64,000 bases of DNA from Acidimicrobiales bacterium (GTDB taxonomy: Bacteria > Actinomycetota > Acidimicrobiia > Acidimicrobiales > Poriferisodalaceae), in assembly GCA_041394185.1 (NCBI GenBank), contig JAWKIQ010000001.1, positions 434,001 through 498,000 on the forward strand, written 5' to 3'. Under the pieces are notes generated by a model, which saw nothing but the letters and a program-made list of their open reading frames with translations, made no database searches and was not told the origin of the DNA. The translations under genes were made by a program, and so were the position numbers. Numbering within the stretch: the stretch's first letter is position 1; every line of letters begins with the position of its first letter. Below, one piece after another: positions 8,542 to 17,271 of the stretch.

Positions 8542-10464
8542 CTACAGCTCGCTGCCAGCCGGGTCGTGCTCGATGGCAGGCGCGCCCTTGTGTGACGGCA
8601 TGGTCACGACATCGGGGTCGGGGGTCTCGGCGTACAAGCGGGCAACCTCGGCCGAGCGAGCGTCTTGAACCGCGCGTTGATTGATGTACCCCTTGTCGGT
8701 GATCTCGTAGGCGCCCGGGTCGGGGGGCTCTTCCAACAGCAGAAATCGGGCGACTCTGGTAGACGACGCGGGGTTGGCGTGGTTGTGCGCCGCCAGCCCA
8801 GAGGCAATGGCTTCTCGAACCGCGCTGGACCGGGCCGGGTGCACACCATCGGCCAGCGCCTTGCACTGCTCGAGGTTGGGCCATATCAGCAAGGTGACAT
8901 CGGATTGGTTCAATCCACACACCACTGCGTCCCTGACGAACGGCGAAGCGGCAGCGACGACCTGCGAGCGAAGCGCACCGGCCTGAACCCAGGTGCCCGA
9001 CAGCAGCTTGAAATCCTCCGACACACGCCCGGCGAAGCACAACCCTCTGACCGGGTCCGCCGGATCGGCGAAGCGCACGGCGTCGCCCATTCGGAAGTAG
9101 CCCTCCTCGTCGAACGCGGCTTCGGTGATGGCGGGTTCGCCCAGATATCCCGGGGTGATGCCCCGGCCGCGAGCGCGAATCTCCCAGCGGTTGTCGCCCA
9201 CCGGAAGCAGCTTGATGTCAGCACCAGGGGCGGGCAAGCCGATCACGTCGTGGTCTTCCGTGGGCCACCAGCGCAGAATTCCAGCCGACACCTCCGTAGA
9301 CAGCAGGCTGGTGTTCAACATGATGGGTTCGCCGGTGTTGGCCACCGCCAGCTTCTGGATTCGTGCTGCGAGGGCGTCTGGCATGGCAGCGGACCCGAAG
9401 TTGAACTGGGTGGTGTTGGCGAAGAACGACGCAGCCAGGTCGTCGTCGGCCTCGAGCGCGTCGACCACCATCGACCACCCCAACGGCGACCCGCTGTAGT
9501 TGGTGGGTTTCACCTCGGCCAGGTTGTGGATGGTCGGCTCGAACTGCCCTGGCACAGGCCTGCCCGTGTCGAGGTACACCGAACCGGCGTCGAACACGAC
9601 CGTGTTGAGCCGCATCACGCCGGCCCCGACATGGCTCCATGGCATCCAGTCGAGCACACGTGTGTCGACCGTCTCGTCGAAGGGTTCGCTGAACGCATTG
9701 CCGGCAGCGAGGAACGCAGCGTGCATTCCGTGGTTGTGGATGACCCCCTTGGGCATGCCGGTCGAGCCAGAGGTGAACATGTAGCGGGTGACCGTGTCGT
9801 GGTCTATCGCATCGATGGATCGGTCGACGGCCTCGGTTGCCTCGGTCGCCAGCAGTTGTGAGAACTCGACCGAGCCGTCCGCCCCGTCGCCGGTGACGAA
9901 CGTGGCAGCGGCGATCGTCGCAGCCAGGGGAGTGTCGGCCTCGATGGTGTCGAGTGCGGCTTGATGCACCGACAGGTCTTCGGCAAAGACAAAGCTGGGC
10001 GACACTCGGTCGAGTACCCAGCGCAACTTCGGGAAGGCACCCCGCACCGTCGAATAAGGAACGCTGACAGGGCAGTAGGGCACCCGTGCCATCTGTGCAC
10101 CCCACGCCATCAGGAAGTGCATTCGCGAGCTGGGCGACAAGATCACCAGGGGGTGATCGACACCGGCACCGCGGTCCAAGAGCCACTGGGCCACGCTGCG
10201 ACAGCGCTCGAGGGCCTGCCCGTAAGTCAGGTGCTGCCACTGGCCGTCGGCGTCGACCTCGGCCACCAAGGTGCGGTCGGGGAACCGTGTGGCGCGGTCG
10301 ACGAACACGTGCACCATCGACCGTGGCAGCGGCATCGTCGGATATGGGCAGGTCATGATCAGTTCGCCGGTGGGCCGTTCCTCTATCTCCACCGCTGCGA
10401 CTCGAGGACTCGGACTCCACGAACTCGGCTCGCCGGATGGATCGGTCGCTTCGTGGTTGGCCAT
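8542..10464 (-). CDS. AMP-dependent synthetase, feruloyl-CoA synthase-like
   Basis: 640-aa ANL-superfamily acyl-CoA ligase that would activate an aromatic or phenylpropenoid acid with ATP and CoA. The P-loop is TSGSTGMPKGVIHNHGM near residue 225. The segment FAGRVSEDFKLLSGTWVQAG matches the A8-like hinge typical of feruloyl-CoA synthases rather than fatty-acid ligases, and the N-terminal PYPTMPLPRSMVHVFVDRA region also fits. The frame is open to 10605; the ATG at 10464 is the plausible start. Divergent from the sulfatase gene (119 bp apart). Feruloyl specificity is inferred from motif resemblance only. Confidence 0.8.
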   Translation of the reverse strand: MANHEATDPSGEPSSWSPSPRVAAVEIEERPTGELIMTCPYPTMPLPRSMVHVFVDRATRFPDRTLVAEVDADGQWQHLTYGQALERCRSVAQWLLDRGAGVDHPLVILSPSSRMHFLMAWGAQMARVPYCPVSVPYSTVRGAFPKLRWVLDRVSPSFVFAEDLSVHQAALDTIEADTPLAATIAAATFVTGDGADGSVEFSQLLATEATEAVDRSIDAIDHDTVTRYMFTSGSTGMPKGVIHNHGMHAAFLAAGNAFSEPFDETVDTRVLDWMPWSHVGAGVMRLNTVVFDAGSVYLDTGRPVPGQFEPTIHNLAEVKPTNYSGSPLGWSMVVDALEADDDLAASFFANTTQFNFGSAAMPDALAARIQKLAVANTGEPIMLNTSLLSTEVSAGILRWWPTEDHDVIGLPAPGADIKLLPVGDNRWEIRARGRGITPGYLGEPAITEAAFDEEGYFRMGDAVRFADPADPVRGLCFAGRVSEDFKLLSGTWVQAGALRSQVVAAASPFVRDAVVCGLNQSDVTLLIWPNLEQCKALADGVHPARSSAVREAIASGLAAHNHANPASSTRVARFLLLEEPPDPGAYEITDKGYINQRAVQDARSAEVARLYAETPDPDVVTMPSHKGAPAIEHDPAGSEL

Positions 10465-10583
10465 GGCGCGGAGGTTAACGATCGACGATGCCGCGGCCCA
10501 ACTCGGTATGTACAGCGGCGGCCGAGCGCCGGGCGTTGCTGCTGCGCTAGGTTCGCTCCGGACCTGAGACGCAAGGGGGCTCG

Positions 10584-11978
10584 ATGGACCAGAACACTCA
10601 GGCACAATCGGCGGCCGATCGGCCCAACGTGGTGTTCATCCTCGCCGACGATCTCGGCAGTCGCGACTTGGGCTGCTATGGCTCCGACGAGGTGCGGTCG
10701 CCGGTGATCGACCAGATGGCTGCCGACGGCATTCGGTTCACCCACGCCTACGCGGCATCGCCGTGGTGCTCGCCGACCCGCATCGCCCTTTACACCGGTC
10801 GCAGCCCTGGCAGGCTCGAGGGCGGGCTCGAGGAGCCGCTCCGCACCCGAAGCGAAGAGATGGGGCTTCCGCCCGAGCACCCGACCATCGCCTCGCTGCT
10901 GGTCCAGCAGGGGTATTCGACCGCGATGTTCGGCAAGTGGCACTGCGGCTGGGCACCGTGGTTCGGCCCCAACAAGAGCGGTTTTCAGACGTTCTTCGGA
11001 AATCTCGACGGTGCCGTCGACTACCACGGCCACTTCGGCACGCTGGGCGAGCCCGACATGTGGGAGAACGAAGAACCGGTCGAGGTCGAGGGCTACTACA
11101 CAGACCTCATCTCGCAGCGCACCGCCGACTACATACGCGCCAACGCCTCGGGGCCGTTCTATGTGCAGGTCAACTACACGGCTCCTCACTGGCCGTGGGA
11201 GGGGCGCGACGACGCCGACATCAGCGCCGAGATTCTCCGCGAGTACAGGGACGGCGAAGTACCTGTGCCGATTCTGCACCTGGCCGGCGGTTCGATAGCG
11301 AAGTACGTCGAGATGATCCAGCTGATGGACGAGGGGATAGGCCAGATCCTCGACGCCATCGACGAGGCCGGGGTGCGCGACAACACCCTTGTGATCTTTG
11401 CGTCTGACAACGGTGGCGAGCGGTGGTCGAACAACTGGCCCTACGTCGGCGAAAAGGGCGACGTCACCGAGGGTGGTATCAGGGTGCCCTTGGTTGCCCG
11501 CTGGCCCGCGGTCATCGAGCCGGGCCAAACCAGCGAAGCGCCCAACATCACCATGGACTGGACGGCCACCATTCTGGAGGCCGCGGGCGCCGAGCCGCAC
11601 GCCGACTATCCGCTTGACGGTGTGAGCCTGCTCGACTGGCTCAGCGGCGAGGTCCCATACCCACAGCACGACCTGTTCTGGCGTATCGCCAGCCAGGGGG
11701 CCATGCGCCGGGGCCGGTTCAAGTACGTGCGCGACCTTCGGCCGAGGCCGGTGTTAGGGGCCTGGCCCAGGTACCCAGGCGAGTACCACCTGCTATATGA
11801 CGTGACGGTCGACGGGCGCGAGGCAGCCCAGATAGCCAGGCATCATCCCGACATCGTCGCCGAGATGAGCCAGGCGTGGGATGTGTACGACGCCGACCTG
11901 TTGACGTATCCGCCCAACCACCCCAACCTCCCTCGACACGCGTCTGCCGGAAAGCCGGCCGTCAGCCAACCCGACTGA
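10584..11978 (+). CDS. sulfatase (arylsulfatase family)
   Basis: 464-aa type I sulfatase. The N-terminus NVVFILADDLGSRD supplies the metal-binding Asp pair, and CSPTR at residues 62-66 is the C-x-P-x-R signature whose Cys is oxidised to formylglycine. FGKWHCG and FASDNGGER are further active-site blocks. No signal peptide is seen, so it may be cytoplasmic. No formylglycine-generating enzyme is in the window; the related EgtB at 46961-48216 is not one. The purine-rich AAGGGGG before the ATG fits a ribosome binding site. The sulfate ester substrate is unknown. Confidence 0.88.
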   Translation: MDQNTQAQSAADRPNVVFILADDLGSRDLGCYGSDEVRSPVIDQMAADGIRFTHAYAASPWCSPTRIALYTGRSPGRLEGGLEEPLRTRSEEMGLPPEHPTIASLLVQQGYSTAMFGKWHCGWAPWFGPNKSGFQTFFGNLDGAVDYHGHFGTLGEPDMWENEEPVEVEGYYTDLISQRTADYIRANASGPFYVQVNYTAPHWPWEGRDDADISAEILREYRDGEVPVPILHLAGGSIAKYVEMIQLMDEGIGQILDAIDEAGVRDNTLVIFASDNGGERWSNNWPYVGEKGDVTEGGIRVPLVARWPAVIEPGQTSEAPNITMDWTATILEAAGAEPHADYPLDGVSLLDWLSGEVPYPQHDLFWRIASQGAMRRGRFKYVRDLRPRPVLGAWPRYPGEYHLLYDVTVDGREAAQIARHHPDIVAEMSQAWDVYDADLLTYPPNHPNLPRHASAGKPAVSQPD

Positions 11979-12074
11979 CCGGGGCGCCCGCCTCGGGCCG
12001 CTGCGGTGATCAACGAGTGCGCTCGGACGGTGTCCAGCGCCTACGCTGCGGGCGTCCACGACAGGGGAGGGGTC

Positions 12075-13109
12075 ATGCGGATTTCGGTCTCGATAGGCAG
12101 CGCGTACTACGACGGTGAGAACTGGCAGGACGTTGTCGAGTATGTGAAGGCCGCCGACCGTCTGGGCGTCGACAGCGCCTGGTCGGCCGAAGCATGGGGG
12201 ATGGAGGCGGTCACGCCGCTGGCCTACATGGCCGGCATCACCGAACAGATCAAGCTCGGCAGCGGCATCATGCAGATCAACGCCCGCACACCGGGCACTG
12301 CTGTGCTCACGGCTCTGTCGATGGCCCAGATCTCAGGCGACCGTTTCATACTGGGACTCGGCGTCAGCGGCCCCCAGGTTGTCGAGGGTTGGCACGGCGT
12401 GGGTTTCGCAAAGCCGCTCGGGCGCTTGCGCGAGTACATCGAGATCGTGCGCATGGGGCTCAGGGGCGAACGGCTGGTCTATGAGGGTGAGCACTATGTG
12501 TTGCCCCGACCGGGTGGCGAGGGCAAGGCCCTCAAGTCGTCGATCCCGCCTCGCCCCGACCTGCCCATCTATCTGGCGACTTTGGGCCCCAAGGCGCTGG
12601 AGCTGACGGGCCAGTTGGCCGACGGCTGGCTGGGTACCTCGTTCATTCCCGAGGCCGCCGACACCATGATCGGCAAGATCGCCGCAGGCGCCGAGGCCGC
12701 TGGTCGCTCCATCGACGACATCGACATCCAGGTCAACGCCACCATCGAGGTTTCCGACGACGTCGACTCGCTGATCGCCAAACACAAGCCGGGCATGGCA
12801 TTCACATTGGGAGGCATGGGATCGGCCAGCACGAACTTCTACAACGCGGCGATCTCGCGAGCCGGGTATTCGGACATCGCCGCCGAGGTGCAGCGCCTGT
12901 GGGTAGAGGGTGACAAGGCGGCGGCAACCGCAGCAGTCCCAGACGAGTTGGTGTTGGCAGCAAACATCATCGGCACGCCAGACATGGTCCGCAGCCGCAT
13001 TGGTGTGTACCGAGACGCAGGCGTCAAGTGCCTGCGGGTTCGGCCCGTTGGCAAGACCCCTGCCCAGCAGATCGAACACCTCGAGATGGTCATGGACCTG
13101 GTCGACTGA
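12075..13109 (+). CDS. LLM class (F420-type) oxidoreductase
   Basis: 344-aa luciferase-like TIM-barrel oxidoreductase, paralogous to 1618-2658. Shared blocks include LGVDS.W..EAWG, GSGIMQINARTPG, LGVSGPQVVEGWHGVGFAKP and GGMGSASTNFYN. The ATG at 12075 follows a strong GGGGAGGGG Shine-Dalgarno region; sequence upstream in frame is not conserved-looking. The gene is flanked by the sulfatase upstream and ends just before a perfect hairpin at 13115-13147. F420 or FMN use is a family expectation and the substrate is not known. Confidence 0.87.
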   Translation: MRISVSIGSAYYDGENWQDVVEYVKAADRLGVDSAWSAEAWGMEAVTPLAYMAGITEQIKLGSGIMQINARTPGTAVLTALSMAQISGDRFILGLGVSGPQVVEGWHGVGFAKPLGRLREYIEIVRMGLRGERLVYEGEHYVLPRPGGEGKALKSSIPPRPDLPIYLATLGPKALELTGQLADGWLGTSFIPEAADTMIGKIAAGAEAAGRSIDDIDIQVNATIEVSDDVDSLIAKHKPGMAFTLGGMGSASTNFYNAAISRAGYSDIAAEVQRLWVEGDKAAATAAVPDELVLAANIIGTPDMVRSRIGVYRDAGVKCLRVRPVGKTPAQQIEHLEMVMDLVD

Positions 13110-13114
13110 TCCCC

Positions 13115-13147
13115 GCCGTGGGTGGGTGCCAGGCACCCACCCACGGC
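13115..13147. terminator. perfect 16-bp inverted repeat, probable bidirectional terminator
   Basis: The 16-base arm GCCGTGGGTGGGTGCC is followed after one base by its exact reverse complement, a 33-nt near-perfect palindrome. It lies between two convergent genes (LLM stop at 13109, acyl-CoA dehydrogenase stop at 13158). There is no T-run, which is common for actinobacterial terminators. Confidence 0.75.
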
Positions 13148-13157
13148 GCCGGCGATA

Positions 13158-14351
13158 TCAGGTGGGAATCTGGGTCCAGGGGACGTCCTTGTCGACACGA
13201 ACGTCACCGGGCAGGCCCAGCACCCTTTCGCCGAGGATGTTGCGCATGATGTCGGACGTACCACCCTCGATGGTGTTGGCCTGAGAACGCAGGAACCAGC
13301 TGCTGAGCGTCCAGTGGGCGCGGCCGCCTTCTTCGGCATCTCGGTTCAGCGGATAGCCGGGCTCGTGGATCATCGCGTCGACGCCCAGCAGATCCATGCA
13401 GGTGTTCCAGATGCGCTGATTGAGTTCGGCCGACGCCAGCTTGCCCACCGACCCCTCTGGGCCGGGGTTGCCCATCTTGGCGTTGGCGCGCGCCCGCAAA
13501 GTGGTGAGGCGGCCGACCTCGGCCTCGATCCACAGCCGGGCCACGCGATCTTGCATGGACCGGTGGGCCACAGGGTCGAGCGACCCGGCCCGTTCGGCCC
13601 ACAGGTGGACGAGTTGGCTGATGTTGCCAGAACCCTTCGGTGCGGTGCTGCCGCCGAGGGCGACGCGCTCGTTCATGAGGGTGGTTGTGGCCACCCGCCA
13701 GCCGTCGCCGACATCGCCCAGCAGATTCGAGTGCGGCACGCGCACGTCGTCGAAGAAGACCTCGTTGAATTCGGCGCTGCCGGTGATCTGGTAGAGCGGC
13801 CTGATCTCGACCCCGGGCGAGTGCATGTCGAGGATGAAGTACGACAGTCCGCGGTGCTTGGGGACGTTGGGATCGGTCCGCACCAGCAGCATCCCGTAAC
13901 GCGACACGTGGGCACCGCTGGTCCACACCTTCTGGCCATTGACGATCCACTCGTCGCCGTCGCGCACGGCACGGCTCGACAGGCCGGCCACGTCAGAGCC
14001 GTGCGACGGCTCGCTGAACATCTGGCACCAGATGTCCTCGCCGGTGAAGATGCGCTTCAGATACTTCTGGTGGTGTTCTTCCGAACCGTAGGTCAGCACG
14101 GTCGGCAGTCCCATGCCGATTCCGATGGTGTTGATCGAAAGGGGGTGGAAGTTGCGCCCGGCGTCGCGAATGGTGCGCTCGACGACCGTCTGCAGTGACG
14201 GCGACGCGTCGAGACCGCCCTTGCCCACCGGAAACTGCACCATCGCCAGGCCCGCGTCCCACAACGCTCCTCGAAACGTGACCTCGTCGGCGTCGATACC
14301 GACCTGATCGATGACTTCGCGGGTGAGCTGAGCGATCTGTTCTTCGGTCAT
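13158..14351 (-). CDS. acyl-CoA dehydrogenase
   Basis: 397-aa FAD-dependent acyl-CoA dehydrogenase. Middle-domain blocks QMFSEPSHGSDVAGL and EWIVNGQKVWTSGAH are diagnostic. The C-terminal helical domain ends with ANTIEGGTSDIMRNILGERVLGLP, the usual FAD/dimer contact region. It would alpha,beta-desaturate an acyl-CoA, probably in fatty, steroid or aromatic side-chain catabolism. Upstream of its ATG a TAGCTT hexamer lies exactly 6 nt away, suggesting a leaderless transcript. Chain-length or steroid specificity cannot be read. Confidence 0.9.
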   Translation of the reverse strand: MTEEQIAQLTREVIDQVGIDADEVTFRGALWDAGLAMVQFPVGKGGLDASPSLQTVVERTIRDAGRNFHPLSINTIGIGMGLPTVLTYGSEEHHQKYLKRIFTGEDIWCQMFSEPSHGSDVAGLSSRAVRDGDEWIVNGQKVWTSGAHVSRYGMLLVRTDPNVPKHRGLSYFILDMHSPGVEIRPLYQITGSAEFNEVFFDDVRVPHSNLLGDVGDGWRVATTTLMNERVALGGSTAPKGSGNISQLVHLWAERAGSLDPVAHRSMQDRVARLWIEAEVGRLTTLRARANAKMGNPGPEGSVGKLASAELNQRIWNTCMDLLGVDAMIHEPGYPLNRDAEEGGRAHWTLSSWFLRSQANTIEGGTSDIMRNILGERVLGLPGDVRVDKDVPWTQIPT

Positions 14352-14357
14352 CGCACC

Positions 14358-14363
14358 AAGCTA
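14358..14363 (-). promoter_or_regulatory. candidate leaderless -10 element (TAGCTT, 6 nt before ATG)
   Basis: On the minus strand a TANNNT hexamer ends 6 nt before the ATG of the acyl-CoA dehydrogenase. The same spacing recurs at four other genes in this window, as expected if transcription starts at the A of the start codon. Confidence 0.45.
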
Positions 14364-14450
14364 GATCGCGGCGAAGGCACCGACGCCATTTGAAAAGCCT
14401 CTCTCACACTGCCAAAATGCTTAGAGGGGCTAAACAAGGGGATGAAACCA

Positions 14451-15527
14451 ATGACGATCACCGACTCTCCATCGGTTCCAATGCCAGAGGGCTTGGTTCA
14501 AGGGCCGGCCGCTTGGTACGGCCGAGACCTCGAGGCAGACGGTTCGTGGCTCGAACACCTCAGCGAAGACGAGATCTCCGAGATCCTCGCTGCCGTCGAA
14601 TCGGTAAACCAGCGAGGCCTGGCCATGCTGGACATGACGGCGGCCGACTTTCCGCTGCCGACCTTGGCGGCCCGAATGCGCGGCCTCGCCCGCGAGCTCG
14701 ACCAGGGCCGGGGTTTCTGGGTGCTGCGGGGCTTGCCCATCGACCAGATGACCGAGCGCGACGCGGCATTCGCCTATTGGGGCTTGGGTCTGCACATGGG
14801 CACGCCCGTGTCGCAGAACGCTCGTGGTCACCTGCTCGGCCACGTGATCGACGAGGGCGTCGACTTCAAGACCAACGCCGGGGCCAGGGGCTACCAGACC
14901 CGTCTGCGCCTCCCGTATCACACCGACAGCTCTGACGTTGTCGGCCTGCTGTGCCTGAACCCGGCCAAGTCGGGCGGGCTCAGCTCTGTTGCGTCGACCA
15001 CATCGGCCTACAACGAGGTCGTCAAGCGGCGCCCCGATCTGGCTCACCTGTGGTTCGAGCAGTGGCACTTCGACCGGCGCAACGAGGAGCTGCCCGGCCA
15101 AGACCCATTCTTCTTGACCCGGCTGGCAACCTGGGACGGCAACAACCTGTCGATCCGTTATGTGCGCAGCTTCCTCGAGTCGGCGCAGCGCCACGAGGCG
15201 GTTCCCGCCCACACCGCTGACCAGAGCGCGTTCCTCGAACTGGTCGACGAGATCTCCAACGAAGAAGGCTTCGCGCTGAAGATGGACTTCAGGCCCGGCG
15301 ACATCCAGTTCGTCTGCAACTACACGACGTTCCATTCGCGCACCGCCTACGAAGACCACGAAGATCCGGCCAAGAAGCGCCACCTGCTGCGTCTTTGGCT
15401 GACCCTGCACGAGGGCCGTCCGATCCCCGACGACTTTGGGCGCGGTGCTCAGGCTGGCAAGGCGGGTCGCGGCGGCATTGAGCCCGTGCCTGGCGTCGCC
15501 GAGGAGATGGCGGGCACCTACGCCTGA
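14451..15527 (+). CDS. TauD/TfdA-like Fe(II)/2-oxoglutarate dioxygenase
   Basis: 358-aa non-heme iron oxygenase. The facial triad is seen as YHTDSSD (His-x-Asp) near residue 160, the distal His in TTFHSRTAYED near 295, and the 2-oxoglutarate-binding Arg in KRHLLRLWL. The length fits the family of 280-360 aa TauD-like proteins. The ATG at 14451 lies 9 nt after AAGGGG (14436-14441). The ATG at 14442 would sit directly on that Shine-Dalgarno, so 14451 is preferred. The last 10 bp overlap the convergent phosphoesterase. Substrate is unknown. Confidence 0.85.
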   Translation: MTITDSPSVPMPEGLVQGPAAWYGRDLEADGSWLEHLSEDEISEILAAVESVNQRGLAMLDMTAADFPLPTLAARMRGLARELDQGRGFWVLRGLPIDQMTERDAAFAYWGLGLHMGTPVSQNARGHLLGHVIDEGVDFKTNAGARGYQTRLRLPYHTDSSDVVGLLCLNPAKSGGLSSVASTTSAYNEVVKRRPDLAHLWFEQWHFDRRNEELPGQDPFFLTRLATWDGNNLSIRYVRSFLESAQRHEAVPAHTADQSAFLELVDEISNEEGFALKMDFRPGDIQFVCNYTTFHSRTAYEDHEDPAKKRHLLRLWLTLHEGRPIPDDFGRGAQAGKAGRGGIEPVPGVAEEMAGTYA

Positions 15528-16378
15528 CGGCGTCTAGCCAACTCGGCGAACGGCGGCAGCGGGGTCTCCCACGACCTCGCTGCGCCGCCTACACCGACGA
15601 CCAACTCGATGGGGTCGTTGCCGTGGCTCGTCCACCTCAGCTGATGCGCCTCGAGTTCGATGGTTGCCCAGCTGGCACTGGCGCGGCCCTGCGTGGTGTA
15701 ACTCTCGGTGAGGCTCTGAAGCGACACATACGGAACGCCGTCGATGCGCGACAGGTTGTTCCAGTGCACGTGTCCTGCAACGCAGGCGGCCACGTTGCCG
15801 GCGGCCGAGATGACCTCTTGCGCGGCTCTGGCGTTCGAGTAGCCGCCGTACTGCGGGTTGGCCTCGAAGTAGAAGTTGCCGCGCATGGAAGCCGAGTCGA
15901 GCGGTATGTGGGTGAACACGATGCTGGGTAGGTCGGTGGCGGCCAGATCCGACTGCAGCCAGGCGAGATCGTCTGGGGCGATGGTCGGTTCGTGTGCGCC
16001 AGACATCGACGGGTCGGCCTGCCAGAACACCAGATGCCAACCTGCCAGGTCGACCGAAGCCGATGCCATGGGGTGTGCGAGCAGCTCCTGGTTCTCGTCG
16101 ACCGTCAGGTGAACGAGGTCGTGGTTGCCCATCAGGTGGGCCCGGGGTGCGGCGACGGCATCAAATGACCTGGCAACCGCGTCGAGCGCTGCGCGGTCGG
16201 CCTCTGGATCGGTGTCGGTGATGCGGTCGCCCAACTCGACGACCATGTCGGGTTCATAGTCGGCGACGAAGCCCGCGAAGCGATCGAGCAATTCGGGGGC
16301 CAGCGAACCCTTCTTGGTCAGAGATTCGCGGCCGCAGTGAATGTCGGTGACGAGAGCGAGTCGGAGGCAGTCTGGCAT
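15518..16378 (-). CDS. calcineurin-like metallophosphoesterase
   Basis: 286-aa metallophosphoesterase. All five metal motifs are visible in order: D-x-H in LVTDIHCG, GD in VVELGDRITD, GNHD in LMGNHDLVHL, His in VFTHIPLD and GHxH in VAGHVHWNN. The ATG at 16378 starts just before the first motif, whereas the ORF-extending ATG at 16429 would overlap the divergent SDR. Such enzymes hydrolyse phosphodiesters or monoesters; this one could be a cyclic-nucleotide or nucleotide phosphodiesterase, but nothing specifies it. Confidence 0.85.
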   Translation of the reverse strand: MPDCLRLALVTDIHCGRESLTKKGSLAPELLDRFAGFVADYEPDMVVELGDRITDTDPEADRAALDAVARSFDAVAAPRAHLMGNHDLVHLTVDENQELLAHPMASASVDLAGWHLVFWQADPSMSGAHEPTIAPDDLAWLQSDLAATDLPSIVFTHIPLDSASMRGNFYFEANPQYGGYSNARAAQEVISAAGNVAACVAGHVHWNNLSRIDGVPYVSLQSLTESYTTQGRASASWATIELEAHQLRWTSHGNDPIELVVGVGGAARSWETPLPPFAELARRRQA

Positions 16379-16410
16379 CGGCCCATCTTCGCGCGCCGAC
16401 GACCCATGAC

Positions 16411-16416
16411 TAGGGT
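16411..16416 (+). promoter_or_regulatory. candidate leaderless -10 element (TAGGGT, 6 nt before ATG)
   Basis: TAGGGT ends 6 nt before the ATG at 16423, matching the TANNNT-N6-start pattern seen at 43652, 45367 and 57613 (and at 14358 on the other strand). No Shine-Dalgarno is present for this gene. Confidence 0.45.
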
Positions 16417-16422
16417 TGGGCC

Positions 16423-17160
16423 ATGTCACGCCGAGTCGCCCTCATCCACAACACCTCGTTCTATGTCGGGCCGCCGCTGGCCATGATCCTCGCCGAACGG
16501 GGCCACGATCTCGTTATCGGTGACCCACAAGAGGGCCTGGTCGACCAGCTCGAGCAGTTGGGCGCCAGCGTGGAGGTGGTCGAGGGCGTCGAGCGACTGT
16601 CCGATCCGGACAACATCGCCAAGCTGGTGGACGCGGGCCTGCGCCGCTTTGGGCGCATCGACGCTGCTACGGCGTTCACCGGAAGGGTGGTAACCGGGTC
16701 GTTCGAGACTTCGAGCGTGGACGATCTCGACTCGGCCTACGCCGGTTGTCTACAAGAGCCGTTCCACTTCCTGAAGGCGGTGGTGCCGGTGATGGCTGAC
16801 CAACGCGACGGTCAGGTTCTGCTGCTGACCAGCGCAACCGGTGCCAGGCCGACCAAGAATGCGCCGCTGTATTCGGCGGTCAGGGCCGGAGCCAACATGC
16901 TGGTGCGAAACGTCGCCGCCGAGTACGCGTCGCGCAACGTTCAGGTAAACGCTCTGGGCACCAACTTCATGGACTTCCCCGAGTTCAGGCGGGCTTCGGG
17001 TGCAGACGACCCCGACGTGAGGGCCCGCATCGAGGCGGGCGTTCCGATGCGGCGTCTAGGGACAGTCGACGAGTGCGCCGCGCTGTGCGCTGCGTTCTTG
17101 GACGGCTCCAGCCGCTTCACCACCGGTCAGTTCGTCGGGTTCGCCGGCGGGTGGGTGTAG
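16423..17160 (+). CDS. HheG-like short-chain dehydrogenase / putative halohydrin dehalogenase
   Basis: 245-aa SDR-fold protein lacking a proper GxxxGxG cofactor loop. Its active site is Ser-x12-Tyr-x3-Arg (TSATGARP...LYSAVR), the signature of halohydrin dehalogenases, which replace the SDR Lys by Arg. From memory, its blocks TSATG.RP, RAGAN, NA.GTN.MDFP.F, RRLGT.DE and FTTGQF..F.GGW closely follow HheG of Ilumatobacter coccineus. The N-terminal halide-pocket motif T-x4-[FY]-x-G reads H-N-T-S-F-Y-V-G here, so the Thr is His. Reaction would be reversible epoxide formation from vicinal halohydrins; activity is inferred, not shown. Confidence 0.75.
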   Translation: MSRRVALIHNTSFYVGPPLAMILAERGHDLVIGDPQEGLVDQLEQLGASVEVVEGVERLSDPDNIAKLVDAGLRRFGRIDAATAFTGRVVTGSFETSSVDDLDSAYAGCLQEPFHFLKAVVPVMADQRDGQVLLLTSATGARPTKNAPLYSAVRAGANMLVRNVAAEYASRNVQVNALGTNFMDFPEFRRASGADDPDVRARIEAGVPMRRLGTVDECAALCAAFLDGSSRFTTGQFVGFAGGWV

Positions 17161-17212
17161 CAGCGGGCAACGTTGGCTCCAGATCTCATCGAAAGATGGA
17201 TAAAATAGAAAG

Positions 17213-17241
17213 TTGGACTAAGTCTAAATCGTGGCTATCCT
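17213..17241 (+). promoter_or_regulatory. katG promoter with overlapping 7-1-7 palindrome
   Basis: A -35-like TTGGAC (17213-17218) and -10-like TATCCT (17236-17241) are 17 bp apart, 31 bp upstream of the katG ATG. The -35 lies inside an imperfect palindrome, TTGGACT-A-AGTCTAA (17213-17227), with 6 of 7 arm positions paired. This is the 7-1-7 layout of Fur/PerR-type boxes. A peroxide-sensing Fur-family repressor is the natural candidate, but no such gene is adjacent. Confidence 0.6.
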
Positions 17242-17271
17242 GATCTGACGTCGAGAGTTCAGGGAGTTCCG

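Noticed and set aside
14395..14430. AGCCTCT...AGAGGGGCT partial inverted repeat before the TauD-like gene
   Set aside because: Arms pair imperfectly and no regulator is adjacent; not strong enough to call an operator.
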